A stretch of 64,000 nt of DNA from assembly GCA_963842575.1 (NCBI GenBank), contig CAWJGS010000010.1, forward strand, positions 682,001-746,000, written 5' to 3'. A program made the position numbers and the translations under genes. The DNA is from JACDER01 sp963842575 (GTDB taxonomy: Bacteria; Actinomycetota; Thermoleophilia; Gaiellales; Gaiellaceae). Shown one piece after another: positions 7,710 to 16,240 of this stretch (position 1 is the first letter of the stretch; every line of letters starts with the position of its first letter). The notes under the pieces are model-generated. The model was given only the letters and a program-made list of their open reading frames with translations. It made no database searches and was not told the DNA's origin.

Positions 7710-9632
7710 CTACAAGCTTTGCGGATCGACGTCGACGACGGCGGTCAGCCCGGCCCGGCGCATCGCGACGGCCGCGTCGGCGAGGAGAGCCGCCGCGTGC
7801 GACGAGATCCGCCGCGGCTGGTCGGTCTTCGCCACGAGCTGGGAGCGGTGGCGGCCGCGGAGCCGCAGCAGTGGAGCGGGGCCGAGCAGCTCCTCGCCCA
7901 GCCCTGCCTTCAGCTCGGTGAGCAAGCGGGTGGGGCCGTCCTGGTCGGGACCTGACGCGACGATGCGGACGAGGTGCCTGAAGGGCGGGTAGCCGAGCTC
8001 GCGGCGCCGCTCGATCTCCTCTGCGAGGAAGCCCGCGACGTCGTGACGCGCCGCGTAGCGGATCGCGCGCGCATCCGGCTGGAAGGTCTGGACGAGCACG
8101 CGCCCGGGCGCATCGCGGCCGCTCCGCCCCGCCAGCTGCGTGAGGAGCTGAAAGGTGCGCTCCTCGGCGCGAAAGTCGGGGAGCCCGAGCCCGGTGTCCG
8201 CGTCGACGACCGCGGCGAGCGCGACGCCCTCGAAGTGGTGTCCCTTCGCGACCATCTGCGTCCCGACGAGCACGGCGCGATCGGTGGCCGCGAAGCGGGC
8301 GAGCGCCTTCGCGGCGGCGCCCGGCTTGGCCACCGCGTCAGCGTCGAGCCGCATCAGCTCCAGCTCGGGAAACTGCGCGGCGAGCTCTCGCTCGAGCCGC
8401 TGGGTCCCGGCTCCGAGCCGGGCCAGCTCGGCCGAGCCGCACGACGGGCACGTCTCCGGCGCGCCCTCCGCGAAGCCGCAGTGGTGGCAACGGAGCCGGC
8501 CGTCGCGGTGCAGGACGAGCGAGACGTCGCAGTTCGGGCACCGGATCGTCTTGCCGCATGCGCGGCAGTGCAGCGCCGGCGCGACTCCGCGGCGGTTCAG
8601 CAGCAGGATCGCCTTCCCTCCCCGCTCCACCACCGCTCCCAGCTCCGCCAGCAGCGGCGCCGAGAGCGGATAGCCCTTCTCGTAGCGGAGGTCGACGACG
8701 CGCACGGGCGGAAGCGGCGCCGCCAGCCGGCCGCCCAGATCGAGCCGCTCCAGCCGCTCCCAGCTCTCGGGACGGGGCGTCGCGCTGCCGTACACGGCGA
8801 CCGCGCCCTCGAGCGAGGCGCGCTTCGCCGCCACCGTCCGCGCGTCGTAGCGCGGATCCGACTCCTGCTTGTACGACGCGTCGTGCTCCTCGTCCACGCA
8901 GATCAGGCCGAGCCCTTTCATCGGGGCGAAGACGGCAGAGCGAGCGCCGATGACGACGCGCGCCTCGCCCGAGGCGATTCTCACGCGCTCGTCCCGCCGC
9001 TCCGCGTCCCCGAGCGCGGAATGGAGGATCGCGATCCGGTCGCCGAAGCGGGTCTCGAAACGGCCGACGGCCTGGGGCGTGAGCCCGATCTCGGGGACGA
9101 GCACGATCGCGCCCAGGCCCCGCTCCAGCGCCGCCTCGCACGCCTGGAGATACACCTCGGTCTTGCCGCTCCCGGTCGCGCCATACAGGAGGAAGTTGGC
9201 GCCGAGCCCCTCGTCCATCGCGCCGACGATGCGGCCGACCGCGTTCTCCTGCGAAGGGCTGAGCGCCGCCGGGCGGGCCTCGCCGCCAAGGGCGTCGCGC
9301 TCGGCGGGACGGGGACGCTCCGCACGCGCCTTCCGCTTCAGCGGAGCGATGAGCTCGAGCGCCCGGGCGGGCGTGGAGCCGTAGTAGCCGGCGATCCAGA
9401 GCGCAAGGTCGACGAGCGGCGCCGGCACCTCGTCCACGACCTTCTCGATCGGCGCCGCCTCGATGCCTTCGGGCGGCGACTGCGCCACCTCGACGACCAC
9501 GCCGCGCCGCGTCGCGTTGCCGAAGCGCACTTGCACGACGGCGCCCGGCCCGACCTCGTCCGGAACCTCGTAGGTGAACGGCCGGGCGACCGAGCGCGCG
9601 GTTACGAGCGGATAGACGGAGGCGAACGCCAT
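7710..9632 (-). CDS. priA: Primosomal protein N' (replication restart helicase PriA)
   Basis: Restarts collapsed replication forks; a superfamily 2 DNA helicase. The 640-residue protein has an N-terminal DNA-binding domain, the Walker A loop GATGSGKTEVY at 151-161, DEEH at 247-250, and the zinc-binding cysteines CRACGKTIRCPNCD and CHHCGFAE plus CPSCG inserted in the helicase core, followed by QLAGRSGRDAPG (motif VI). Many actinobacterial PriA proteins have degenerate helicase motifs, but here the ATPase residues are intact. It lies upstream of the oxidoreductase, def and fmt, which matches the common priA-def-fmt order. Confidence 0.95.
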   Translation of the reverse strand: MAFASVYPLVTARSVARPFTYEVPDEVGPGAVVQVRFGNATRRGVVVEVAQSPPEGIEAAPIEKVVDEVPAPLVDLALWIAGYYGSTPARALELIAPLKRKARAERPRPAERDALGGEARPAALSPSQENAVGRIVGAMDEGLGANFLLYGATGSGKTEVYLQACEAALERGLGAIVLVPEIGLTPQAVGRFETRFGDRIAILHSALGDAERRDERVRIASGEARVVIGARSAVFAPMKGLGLICVDEEHDASYKQESDPRYDARTVAAKRASLEGAVAVYGSATPRPESWERLERLDLGGRLAAPLPPVRVVDLRYEKGYPLSAPLLAELGAVVERGGKAILLLNRRGVAPALHCRACGKTIRCPNCDVSLVLHRDGRLRCHHCGFAEGAPETCPSCGSAELARLGAGTQRLERELAAQFPELELMRLDADAVAKPGAAAKALARFAATDRAVLVGTQMVAKGHHFEGVALAAVVDADTGLGLPDFRAEERTFQLLTQLAGRSGRDAPGRVLVQTFQPDARAIRYAARHDVAGFLAEEIERRRELGYPPFRHLVRIVASGPDQDGPTRLLTELKAGLGEELLGPAPLLRLRGRHRSQLVAKTDQPRRISSHAAALLADAAVAMRRAGLTAVVDVDPQSL

Positions 9633-9657
9633 CCGTCCAGCGTAGTGAGGGGTGGGG

Positions 9658-10488
9658 CTAGATCCCTGCGGCCTTGAGAATCAGTTCGGTGCCGAAACCG
9701 AGCAGCAGCCGCCGCAGGATCATCCACGCGACGAGCACCGGGTGCCCCATCCGCTGCATGACCTTCACGAGCTGAAGGACGACGTAGAGGATGGAGCCCG
9801 CGGCGAGCGCGAGGAAGTGCACCGAGAGCGCCGTCACTCGTCCACGCCTGGCCGACGATCGTGCCGAGGAACGTCGGGCCGCCGCCGATCACGCCGAGGA
9901 GCGCGAGAAACTTCCAGCTCGGCGCGCTCGCCGGACATGGGCGCGACGATGCCGAACCCCTCGGTCGCGTTGTGCAGGCCGAAGCCGATGATCAGGAACG
10001 AGCGCGAGGCCGATCGCACCGGTGGCGCCGGCCTGACCGATCGCGAGCCCCTCGGAGAAGTTGTGCAGCCCGATGCCCGTCGCGATGAGCAGGGCGAGCC
10101 ACTTGCCGGGAGACAGATCCCGCCACCCAGTTCGTCTCGAACTCGGCCGCCGAGGCAGCGCCCGGGCCGAGCATCGACTTCTGCCGCTCGCGCGACATCC
10201 AGCGCTCGTAGTAGACGAGAGACATCAGGCCGACGGCGAGCCCGGCGACGAAGAGCAGCCCGTACCCGGCCAGCTCGCTCCAGTGCGCGCTTCGACCACG
10301 CCTTCCTCGACCGGCTCGAAGCCGTGCTGGACGACATCGATCAGGAGGAAGACGAGGATGCCGGTGGCGAGGGCGCGCAGGCTCGCCTTGAGGGCGGGGC
10401 TCGGATTCGACACCCTCCCGAGCGGGAGCCCGAGGAAGATGGTCGAGCCGGCGATCCCACCGAGTAGTACGATCTGTGCAGTCGACAG
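9658..10488 (-). CDS. ZIP-family divalent metal transporter (several frameshifts)
   Basis: Inner-membrane importer for Zn, Mn or Fe. Two metal-site helices are clear: TGIGLHNFSEGLAIG and GFGLHNATEGFGIV, with the HNxxEG pattern of ZIP proteins, surrounded by hydrophobic segments such as LLFVAGLAVGLMSLVYY. The sequence is spread over several frames, with at least four single-base indels between about 9850 and 10330, so the corrected product is about 276 residues. An AGGAGG lies 8 bases before a CTG at 10488, the best start candidate, since no ATG, GTG or TTG is in frame there. It is divergent from a DtxR-type regulator over a palindromic operator, implying metal-dependent repression. Confidence 0.75.
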
Positions 10489-10503
10489 TGTCAGTTCCTC
10501 CTG

Positions 10504-10523
10504 TTGTAAGGCACACCTTACAA
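10504..10523. promoter_or_regulatory. Palindromic operator between zip and dtxR-type genes
   Basis: TTGTAAGG (10504-10511) and CCTTACAA (10516-10523) form a perfect 8-base inverted repeat around CACA. It lies 16 bases upstream of the zip start and 29 bases upstream of the regulator ATG. DtxR/MntR-type repressors bind palindromes of this size and composition, so this is the probable metal-responsive operator of both genes. A TATAGA hexamer at 10535-10540 could be the -10 element of the regulator promoter. Confidence 0.7.
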
Positions 10524-10552
10524 GCGGCCCGGACTATAGACGAGGACAAGCG

Positions 10553-11203
10553 ATGGCGCAAGGACACTCGGTCGACGACTACCTCGAGACGATCTACTTC
10601 CTCGCCTTTCCGATCGGCGAGTACCACCCCGTGACGGAGGGGTCGCCCACGCTCGCCTCGCGCGTCGCGGAGATGCTCGGAATCTCGCGCGCCTCCGCCG
10701 GCGAGATGCTGAAGCGGCTCGAGGCCGAGGGGCTGATCGAGCGCGGAGAGCAGAAGGAGGCGCTGCTGACGCCGAGAGGACGGGAGCGCGCGGAGCAGGT
10801 CGTCCGCCGTCACCGCCTGATCGAGCGGATGCTGACCGACTTCCTCGGCTACACGGCGGCCGAGGCGCACGTGCACGCGGACGAGCTGGGCGACACCTTC
10901 TCGGACGAGATGGTCGAGCGGATCTCCGAGCGGCTCGGCAATCCTGACCGCTGCCCGCACGGCTGGCCGGTCGACACCGTGTTCGAGCAGAAGGAGAACA
11001 AGGAGCTGTCGCCGCTGTCCGCGCTGGAGCCCGACCGCACGGCCACCATCGTCCGCCTGGCCGAGCACGACGGCGAGCTGCTGCACTGGTTCTACGACCA
11101 CGGCTACGTGCCGGGCTCGGAAGTCCGGCTGGAGGAGCTCCAGCGCACAGCCGGGCCGATTGCCGAAAAGGCCGCCGCGGGCCTGTTCGTGCGCGCGGCT
11201 TGA
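10553..11203 (+). CDS. DtxR/MntR-family metal-dependent transcriptional regulator
   Basis: Metal-activated repressor of 216 residues. The N-terminal winged helix (VDDYLETIYFL through LASRVAEMLGISRASAGEMLKRLEAEGLIER) is followed by the metal-binding and dimerisation domain RRHRLIERMLTDFLG, HVHADELGDTFSDEMVERI and CPHGWP, and a short C-terminal SH3/FeoA-like part. The ATG at 10553 has GAGGA upstream at good distance. The gene is divergent from a ZIP transporter across a perfect palindrome, so it most likely represses metal uptake when Mn, Fe or Zn is sufficient. Which metal it senses cannot be read from the sequence. Confidence 0.92.
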   Translation: MAQGHSVDDYLETIYFLAFPIGEYHPVTEGSPTLASRVAEMLGISRASAGEMLKRLEAEGLIERGEQKEALLTPRGRERAEQVVRRHRLIERMLTDFLGYTAAEAHVHADELGDTFSDEMVERISERLGNPDRCPHGWPVDTVFEQKENKELSPLSALEPDRTATIVRLAEHDGELLHWFYDHGYVPGSEVRLEELQRTAGPIAEKAAAGLFVRAA

Positions 11204-11799
11204 AGCTCGCGCTCACCTTCGACGACGGTCCTTCCCAGTGGACGGGCCAGGTGCTCCAGCTACTGCACGAGCATGATGCGCGCGCGACCTTCTTCCTGAT
11301 CGGTCAGCGCGTGCGAGAACGCCCGGACGACGTGCGCCGCATCGTGGAGGCGGGGCACGAGATCGGGAGCCACACCATGACCCATCCCCGGCTGACCGAG
11401 ATCGGCGACGACGAGGTCCGCCGCGAGATCCAGGACGGAGCACGCGCGGTGGCGGAGGTCGTGGGCGAGAGCCCGCATCTGTTCCGGGCGCCCGGGTTCC
11501 ATGCAGACGAGCGCGTTCGCAGGATCGTGGCGGAGCTGAAGCTCGACATGGTGTCGGCTGACATCGATCCGCAGGACTGGCAGCCGGGAGTCGTTTCCCA
11601 CCGGATCCTGTCCGCGGTTCTGCTCCGGTGCAGCAACGGATGCATCGTCGACCTCCATGACGGCTATCCACCGCCGCCGACCCGCTCGCGAGACGACTGC
11701 ACACCGACGGTGGAGGCGCTCTGGCATCTCCTCCCGGCGCTTCGCGCGGGCGGCTACGAGTTGGTGACCGTCAGTGAGCTCTCACCGGCTGCCGAATAG
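11200..11799 (+). CDS. Polysaccharide deacetylase (NodB-homology domain)
   Basis: Carbohydrate esterase family 4-type deacetylase of 199 residues, expected to act on N-acetylated glycans. Motifs seen: LTFDDGPSQW (catalytic base and metal Asp), HTMTHPRL (two metal His), FRAPGFH, and the C-terminal VDLHDGY. There is no signal peptide, so it could be cytoplasmic or carried to the surface another way. The TTG start overlaps the stop of the DtxR-type gene as TTGA, so it is cotranscribed with the regulator, a pairing with no obvious metabolic logic. A fragment resembling its C-terminus occurs at 13480-13518. Confidence 0.92.
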   Translation: MKLALTFDDGPSQWTGQVLQLLHEHDARATFFLIGQRVRERPDDVRRIVEAGHEIGSHTMTHPRLTEIGDDEVRREIQDGARAVAEVVGESPHLFRAPGFHADERVRRIVAELKLDMVSADIDPQDWQPGVVSHRILSAVLLRCSNGCIVDLHDGYPPPPTRSRDDCTPTVEALWHLLPALRAGGYELVTVSELSPAAE

Positions 11800-11801
11800 G
11801 T

Positions 11802-13454
11802 TTACGCCGGGGCAAGCCGCTCGGCGACGACCGCCTCCCCGGCCTCCATGGCGCTGGAGTAGCCCGTCACCGCGGCGAGGAAGTCGTCCCGCTCGAGCGC
11901 ATAGAGGCGAACCGCGGTTCGCGCAGTGATGGTCGCAGTGCGGGGGATGTCGCGCAGGAGCGCGATCTCGCCGAAGTATTCGAGCGACCCCCGCCCGGCC
12001 GGCCGGCCTCCCTCGCTTGCCTCGATCTCACCGTCGAGGACGATGTAGAAGCGGTCGCCCGTCTCACCCTCGCGCACGATCGCCGTTCCGGCCGGATACG
12101 AGACCGGGATCAGGCTCGTCGCGAGACGCTCCTTCGCCACGACCGACAGCCCGCGGAAGATGAGAACCTTGTCGATCGCAGCCAGCTCCTCGACCGGCGC
12201 GGCCACGGCCTCGTCGATCGAGACGAGGCGGCGCCACGAGAGCCCGACGACTGCGGCGAGGAACAGGCCGATCGCCGCGGCGGCTCCCCGGACTCCAATC
12301 GCGTGGATTAGCGGTGGCCCCACGACGGACCCGATCGCCACCCCCGCCATCGCCAGCCCCCAGACGACGCCGAGCACCCTCGCGAGCACCTCGTCGTGGA
12401 TGATCCGCTGCAGCAGGCTGAAGCCGCCGACGTCCTCCAGCGAGTTGCCGACCCCGACGAGGGCGAGCATCGCGAGTGCCCAGACCTTGTTCGGCCACAG
12501 CGCGAGGCCCGCGATCGGGATCCCCCACAGCAGCAGGCCGATGCCGAACGGAGCCGCCAGCCGTCGCCCGGTGAGGGTAACCGAGGCGAATGCGCCGACG
12601 AGGCCGCCGGCGCCGAGTGCCGCCGTCAGGTAGCCCACCCAGCTTCCACCGGCATCGAGGAGGCGGAAGGCCATGACGACGATCAGGACGCTGAGCGCGC
12701 CCCGCACCAGCGTCTGGGCTGCGAAGAGCCCGACGAGCAGCCGCGGCCGGGAATCCTGCGCGACGACGCGAAAGCCTCCGAGCAGCTCTTCCGCGGGCCG
12801 TCCGGCCCGAATCGGCACCACGGGGCGTTCGACCCGGACGAGCAGGACGAGCAGCCCTGAAACGGCATAGATGACGGCCGCACCGGCGAACACGACTCCT
12901 GCGCTCGTCGTTCCGACGACGAGACCCGCGAGCAGCGGCCCGGCCAGCGTCGCCAGGCTCTCGGTCGTCAGAGACGCGGCGTTCGCCGCGACCAGCTCGG
13001 CCGGAGTCGTAGCCAGCGACGGGAGAAGCGCCGCAACCGTCGGCCGCAGCAGGGTCGAGAAGATCGCAAGCAATCCGGCGAGGGCATAGATGGTCACCTC
13101 GGCCGGACCGGCGAAGAACGCAACGGCCGCGCCCGCCGTCGCCGCGGCGGAGGCGAGCTCGATCCACAGCAACACGCGCTCGCGCCGAAACCGGTCCGAG
13201 AGGACCGCGGCAAAGGGAGTTGCGAGCGCGGCCGGAACCATGCGCACGACCCCGACGATTCCGACGCCCGTCGCCCCGCGAAGGTCGTACGCGAACACGG
13301 AGAGCGCGACGAGGAAGCCCCATTCTGCGACCACGGACGTCCCGTAGACGATCTGCAGCCGCCGCAGCGAAGGGTTCCGCAGGACCGTCCCGTACGCCCC
13401 GGCCACTTCCGCGAGCCGCCGAGTCACCGCATGCACGGACACAGCATCACGCAT
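11802..13454 (-). CDS. MFS transporter with C-terminal cyclic-nucleotide-binding domain
   Basis: A 550-residue fusion. Residues 1 to about 415 are a major facilitator with about 12 hydrophobic segments, including VVRMVPAALATPFAAVLSDRFRRERV, which carries the family's cytoplasmic loop. From about 427 there is a CAP-type cNMP-binding domain: FYIVLDGEIEAS, then EYFGEIALL (about 492-500) and PRTATI (504-509), the phosphate-binding cassette with its Arg. Such a tail could gate transport by cAMP or c-di-GMP, or merely serve as a structural module. No substrate can be predicted. It converges with the deacetylase gene, 2 bases apart. Confidence 0.85.
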   Translation of the reverse strand: MRDAVSVHAVTRRLAEVAGAYGTVLRNPSLRRLQIVYGTSVVAEWGFLVALSVFAYDLRGATGVGIVGVVRMVPAALATPFAAVLSDRFRRERVLLWIELASAAATAGAAVAFFAGPAEVTIYALAGLLAIFSTLLRPTVAALLPSLATTPAELVAANAASLTTESLATLAGPLLAGLVVGTTSAGVVFAGAAVIYAVSGLLVLLVRVERPVVPIRAGRPAEELLGGFRVVAQDSRPRLLVGLFAAQTLVRGALSVLIVVMAFRLLDAGGSWVGYLTAALGAGGLVGAFASVTLTGRRLAAPFGIGLLLWGIPIAGLALWPNKVWALAMLALVGVGNSLEDVGGFSLLQRIIHDEVLARVLGVVWGLAMAGVAIGSVVGPPLIHAIGVRGAAAAIGLFLAAVVGLSWRRLVSIDEAVAAPVEELAAIDKVLIFRGLSVVAKERLATSLIPVSYPAGTAIVREGETGDRFYIVLDGEIEASEGGRPAGRGSLEYFGEIALLRDIPRTATITARTAVRLYALERDDFLAAVTGYSSAMEAGEAVVAERLAPA

Positions 13455-13479
13455 GCCCGAGCTCGGTGCCGAAGGGGCT

Positions 13480-13518
13480 ACGAGCTGGTGACGGTCTCGA
13501 GCGCTAGGAAGTGACCGA
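13480..13518 (+). pseudogene. Possible remnant of a polysaccharide deacetylase 3' end
   Basis: In one plus-strand frame this stretch reads GYELVTVSSARK then stop, closely matching GYELVTVSEL at the C-terminus of the deacetylase at 11200-11799. About 19 of 21 bases agree at the nucleotide level. It lies just beyond the MFS gene start and overlaps the 3' end of metK. Upstream similarity fades at once, so only a scrap remains. Chance similarity is not excluded. Confidence 0.3.
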
Positions 13519-14751
13519 GGCCGTGGTCCCCGCGGCCTCGCGGAGCGCGTCGGCCTTGTCCGTGCGCTCCCAGGTGAAGTCGTGGTCGTCGCGGCCGAAG
13601 TGGCCGTACGCGGCGGTCTTCGAGTAGATCGGCCGCTTCAGGTCGAGGTCGCGCAGGATCGCGCCCGGGCGCAGGTCGAAGTGCTCCGTGACGAGCTGCT
13701 CGATGCGCCATTCGGGAATCCGCGAGGTCCCGAACGTCCTCACGGTGATGGACACCGGACGCGCGACGCCGATCGCGTACGCGACGTTGACCTCGCAGCG
13801 GTCGGCGAGCTCCGCGGCGACGATGTTCTTGGCGACGTAGCGGGCGGCGTACGCGGCCGAGCGGTCGACCTTCGTCGGATCCTTGCCCGAGAAGGCGCCG
13901 CCGCCGTGACGTCCCATCCCGCCGTACGTGTCGACGATGATCTTCCGCCCCGTCAGGCCGGTATCCCCCATCGGCCCGCCGAGGACGAACTTGCCGGTGG
14001 GATTGACGTAGACGAAGTCCCGCTCCTCGAAGCGCTTGTCGTCGTACAGGCTGCGCGGGAGGACCGGTCGGATGACGCGCTCGATCAGATCGGGCTTGAT
14101 CAGCGCCTCGGCGTCGATCCCGTCCGCGTGCTGGGTGGAGATGAGGACGCGCTCGATCTCGACCGGGCGCGTGACGCCGTGCTCGTCCTCCTCGTAGCGC
14201 ACCGTCACCTGCGCCTTGCCGTCCGGGCGCAGGTACAGGAGGTCGTCGGCCTTGCGCACCTCCGCCAGCCGCTTGCACAGCTTGTGCGCGAGCATTATCG
14301 GGAGCGGCATGAGCTCCTCGGTCTCGCGGCAGGCGTACCCGAACATCATCCCCTGGTCGCCCGCGCCGAGCCGGTCGAGCGGATCGTCGTCGCCCGGGTC
14401 GTGCTGCACCTCGTAGGCGGTGTCCACGCCCTGTGCGATGTCCGGCGACTGCTCGTCGATCGCGACGACAACGGCGCACGTGTGCGCGTCGAAGCCGAAG
14501 TCGGAGCGCGTGTAGCCGATGTCCGCGACCTTCTGGCGGACGAGCTTGGGGATGTCGATGTACGTGTTGGTCGTGATCTCGCCGGCGACGATCACGAGAC
14601 CCGTCGTGACAAGGGTCTCGCAGGCGACGCGGCCGTCGGGATCGTCGGTGAGGACGGCGTCGAGGACCGTGTCCGACAACTGGTCGGCGACCTTGTCGGG
14701 GTGGCCCTCGGTGACCGACTCGGACGTGAAGAGGTATTCGCGCTCAGGCAT
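13504..14751 (-). CDS. metK: S-adenosylmethionine synthetase
   Basis: Makes S-adenosylmethionine from methionine and ATP. The 415-residue protein has the three-domain family structure, with FTSESVTEGHPDKVADQ at the N-terminus, GAGDQGMMFGYA (ATP site) and the phosphate loop GGGAFSGKDPTKVDRSA. Substrate-binding KIIVDTYGG is also present. The start ATG at 14751 is 16 bases from the end of the upstream lipoprotein gene, too short for a SAM riboswitch, and none is visible. It provides the cofactor for the several methyltransferases in this window. Full length, no frameshift. Confidence 0.96.
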   Translation of the reverse strand: MPEREYLFTSESVTEGHPDKVADQLSDTVLDAVLTDDPDGRVACETLVTTGLVIVAGEITTNTYIDIPKLVRQKVADIGYTRSDFGFDAHTCAVVVAIDEQSPDIAQGVDTAYEVQHDPGDDDPLDRLGAGDQGMMFGYACRETEELMPLPIMLAHKLCKRLAEVRKADDLLYLRPDGKAQVTVRYEEDEHGVTRPVEIERVLISTQHADGIDAEALIKPDLIERVIRPVLPRSLYDDKRFEERDFVYVNPTGKFVLGGPMGDTGLTGRKIIVDTYGGMGRHGGGAFSGKDPTKVDRSAAYAARYVAKNIVAAELADRCEVNVAYAIGVARPVSITVRTFGTSRIPEWRIEQLVTEHFDLRPGAILRDLDLKRPIYSKTAAYGHFGRDDHDFTWERTDKADALREAAGTTASVTS

Positions 14752-14767
14752 GCGGGCCGAAGCGTAC

Positions 14768-16240
14768 CTACTGGATTCCCAGGAACCCGGTCAGCGTGAA
14801 GTCGTCGCCGTTCTCCGAGCCGTACACCACCAGGCCGCGCAATGGAGCGATGTTGTCCTCGTCGACCTGCGGGATCGTGGCGCCGTGCGCCTTCTCGTAG
14901 TCGAGCCCGTACTCGATCGTCTCCTTCGCGTCGGCGTAGAGAAACCCGCTCGTCTGATCGGGGACCGCGGCGGACGCCAGCGCGGATTTGTACGCCGAGT
15001 CGTCGGCCAGCTTCGGCCCGCTTCCCTGCAGCTTCTCGAGCATGGCGCGGCTGTTCGTGGCCACGAGCTTCCCGTCGAAGACCGTGACGTAGACGGATGT
15101 GCCGTTGCCGAGCTTGATTTCCTTTGCCTGGACCGAGCCGACCTGCACCGACTGGATATGCAATCCCCCGGTAGCGGCACCGATCGTGGCCAGGCGGTCG
15201 AGGATGTTCCTCGCCTTCGACTCGTCGTCGACGTTCGCCACGAAGAGGACCGCCGGCTGACCTCCCTCGTTCGCGTAGATCGCGAGGCCCCCCTCGCCGT
15301 TCAGGAGCCCGAAGACGTCCTTCAGCGTGTAGCCGAGCACCAGTTCGATCGCGGCCCTCTGCTGGTCGAAGTTCGGGATCGAGCCGCCCAGCTTGTCGAT
15401 CAGCTTGTTGATCCGCTCGCCGATCTTGTTGAACGAGACGTAGGCGATCGCGCCGCCCGGCACCGACGCAGGAAGCTCGGCCGTGTAGTTGCTGACGCCG
15501 AGGTCGAGGTTGCCGCTGAAGGTGGAGTTGACCTGGATCCCGTCTGAGGCCGGGGTCACCGCCGCCGTCAGCGCCTCGAGCGTGCCGAACTGGCTCTTCG
15601 TCGTCCCCGCGGGCAGGCCGGCGGCCTGCAGCCGCTTGTCGAAGGCCGCCTGGACCGGATCGCCGCGCGCCCACGCGGTCGCGATCGACTCTGCGGGAAG
15701 GGCGCTGAAGTGGTCGCTGAAGGCCGAGTCGTCCTCGAGGGAGCCGCTGTCGTTCCGCGCCTTGTCGAAGGCGTCGAGAATGGCCTGGCTCTCGGCAAAG
15801 ACGGTCCAGCCGTCGACCTGCTCCTGCACCAGCGGGTTCGAGCCTTTGGCCAGGAGCGCATCGAACTTGGCCGCGTCCTTGGGCTTCGTCACGCCCACGA
15901 CGTCGTTGCCGTTGTGCTGGAAGTCGAGCCAGACGAGGTCGATCTCGCTCCCGAGCGCCGGCTTGACGTCCGTCTCCCAGTCCAGGCCCTCCTGCTGCAG
16001 CGACGAGCGCAGGTGGGCGATGAACTTGTCCTTGCCGGGGAAGCGGTCGAGGAGCGCCTTCGCCTTCGTCCACGCCGCTGAATCGAGGTTCGAGTCGACG
16101 GCGACGTACGCGGCCGCGCTGCCCGGCGCGACTGCCGCCGCGCCCATCGCGCCTGCCTTGTGACCGCCGGCGGAACCTCCGCAACCGGCCGCGATGAACA
16201 CCATTGCCGCAGTTGCGATGACCCCGATTTTCAGCCTCAT
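14768..16240 (-). CDS. DUF3352-type lipoprotein
   Basis: Predicted lipid-anchored extracytoplasmic protein of 490 residues and unknown function. The N-terminus MRLKIGVIATAAMVFIAAGC is a lipoprotein signal with the lipobox Cys at 20. The rest resembles the DUF3352 family, with features such as YVAVDSNLDSAAW, a repeated alpha/beta pattern and a C-terminal LRGLVVYGSENGDDFTLTGFL. The ATG shares one base with the gpsA stop (TGATG), so it is translated with gpsA. Proteins of this type are common in actinobacterial genomes; no enzyme motif is visible. Confidence 0.8.
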   Translation of the reverse strand: MRLKIGVIATAAMVFIAAGCGGSAGGHKAGAMGAAAVAPGSAAAYVAVDSNLDSAAWTKAKALLDRFPGKDKFIAHLRSSLQQEGLDWETDVKPALGSEIDLVWLDFQHNGNDVVGVTKPKDAAKFDALLAKGSNPLVQEQVDGWTVFAESQAILDAFDKARNDSGSLEDDSAFSDHFSALPAESIATAWARGDPVQAAFDKRLQAAGLPAGTTKSQFGTLEALTAAVTPASDGIQVNSTFSGNLDLGVSNYTAELPASVPGGAIAYVSFNKIGERINKLIDKLGGSIPNFDQQRAAIELVLGYTLKDVFGLLNGEGGLAIYANEGGQPAVLFVANVDDESKARNILDRLATIGAATGGLHIQSVQVGSVQAKEIKLGNGTSVYVTVFDGKLVATNSRAMLEKLQGSGPKLADDSAYKSALASAAVPDQTSGFLYADAKETIEYGLDYEKAHGATIPQVDEDNIAPLRGLVVYGSENGDDFTLTGFLGIQ

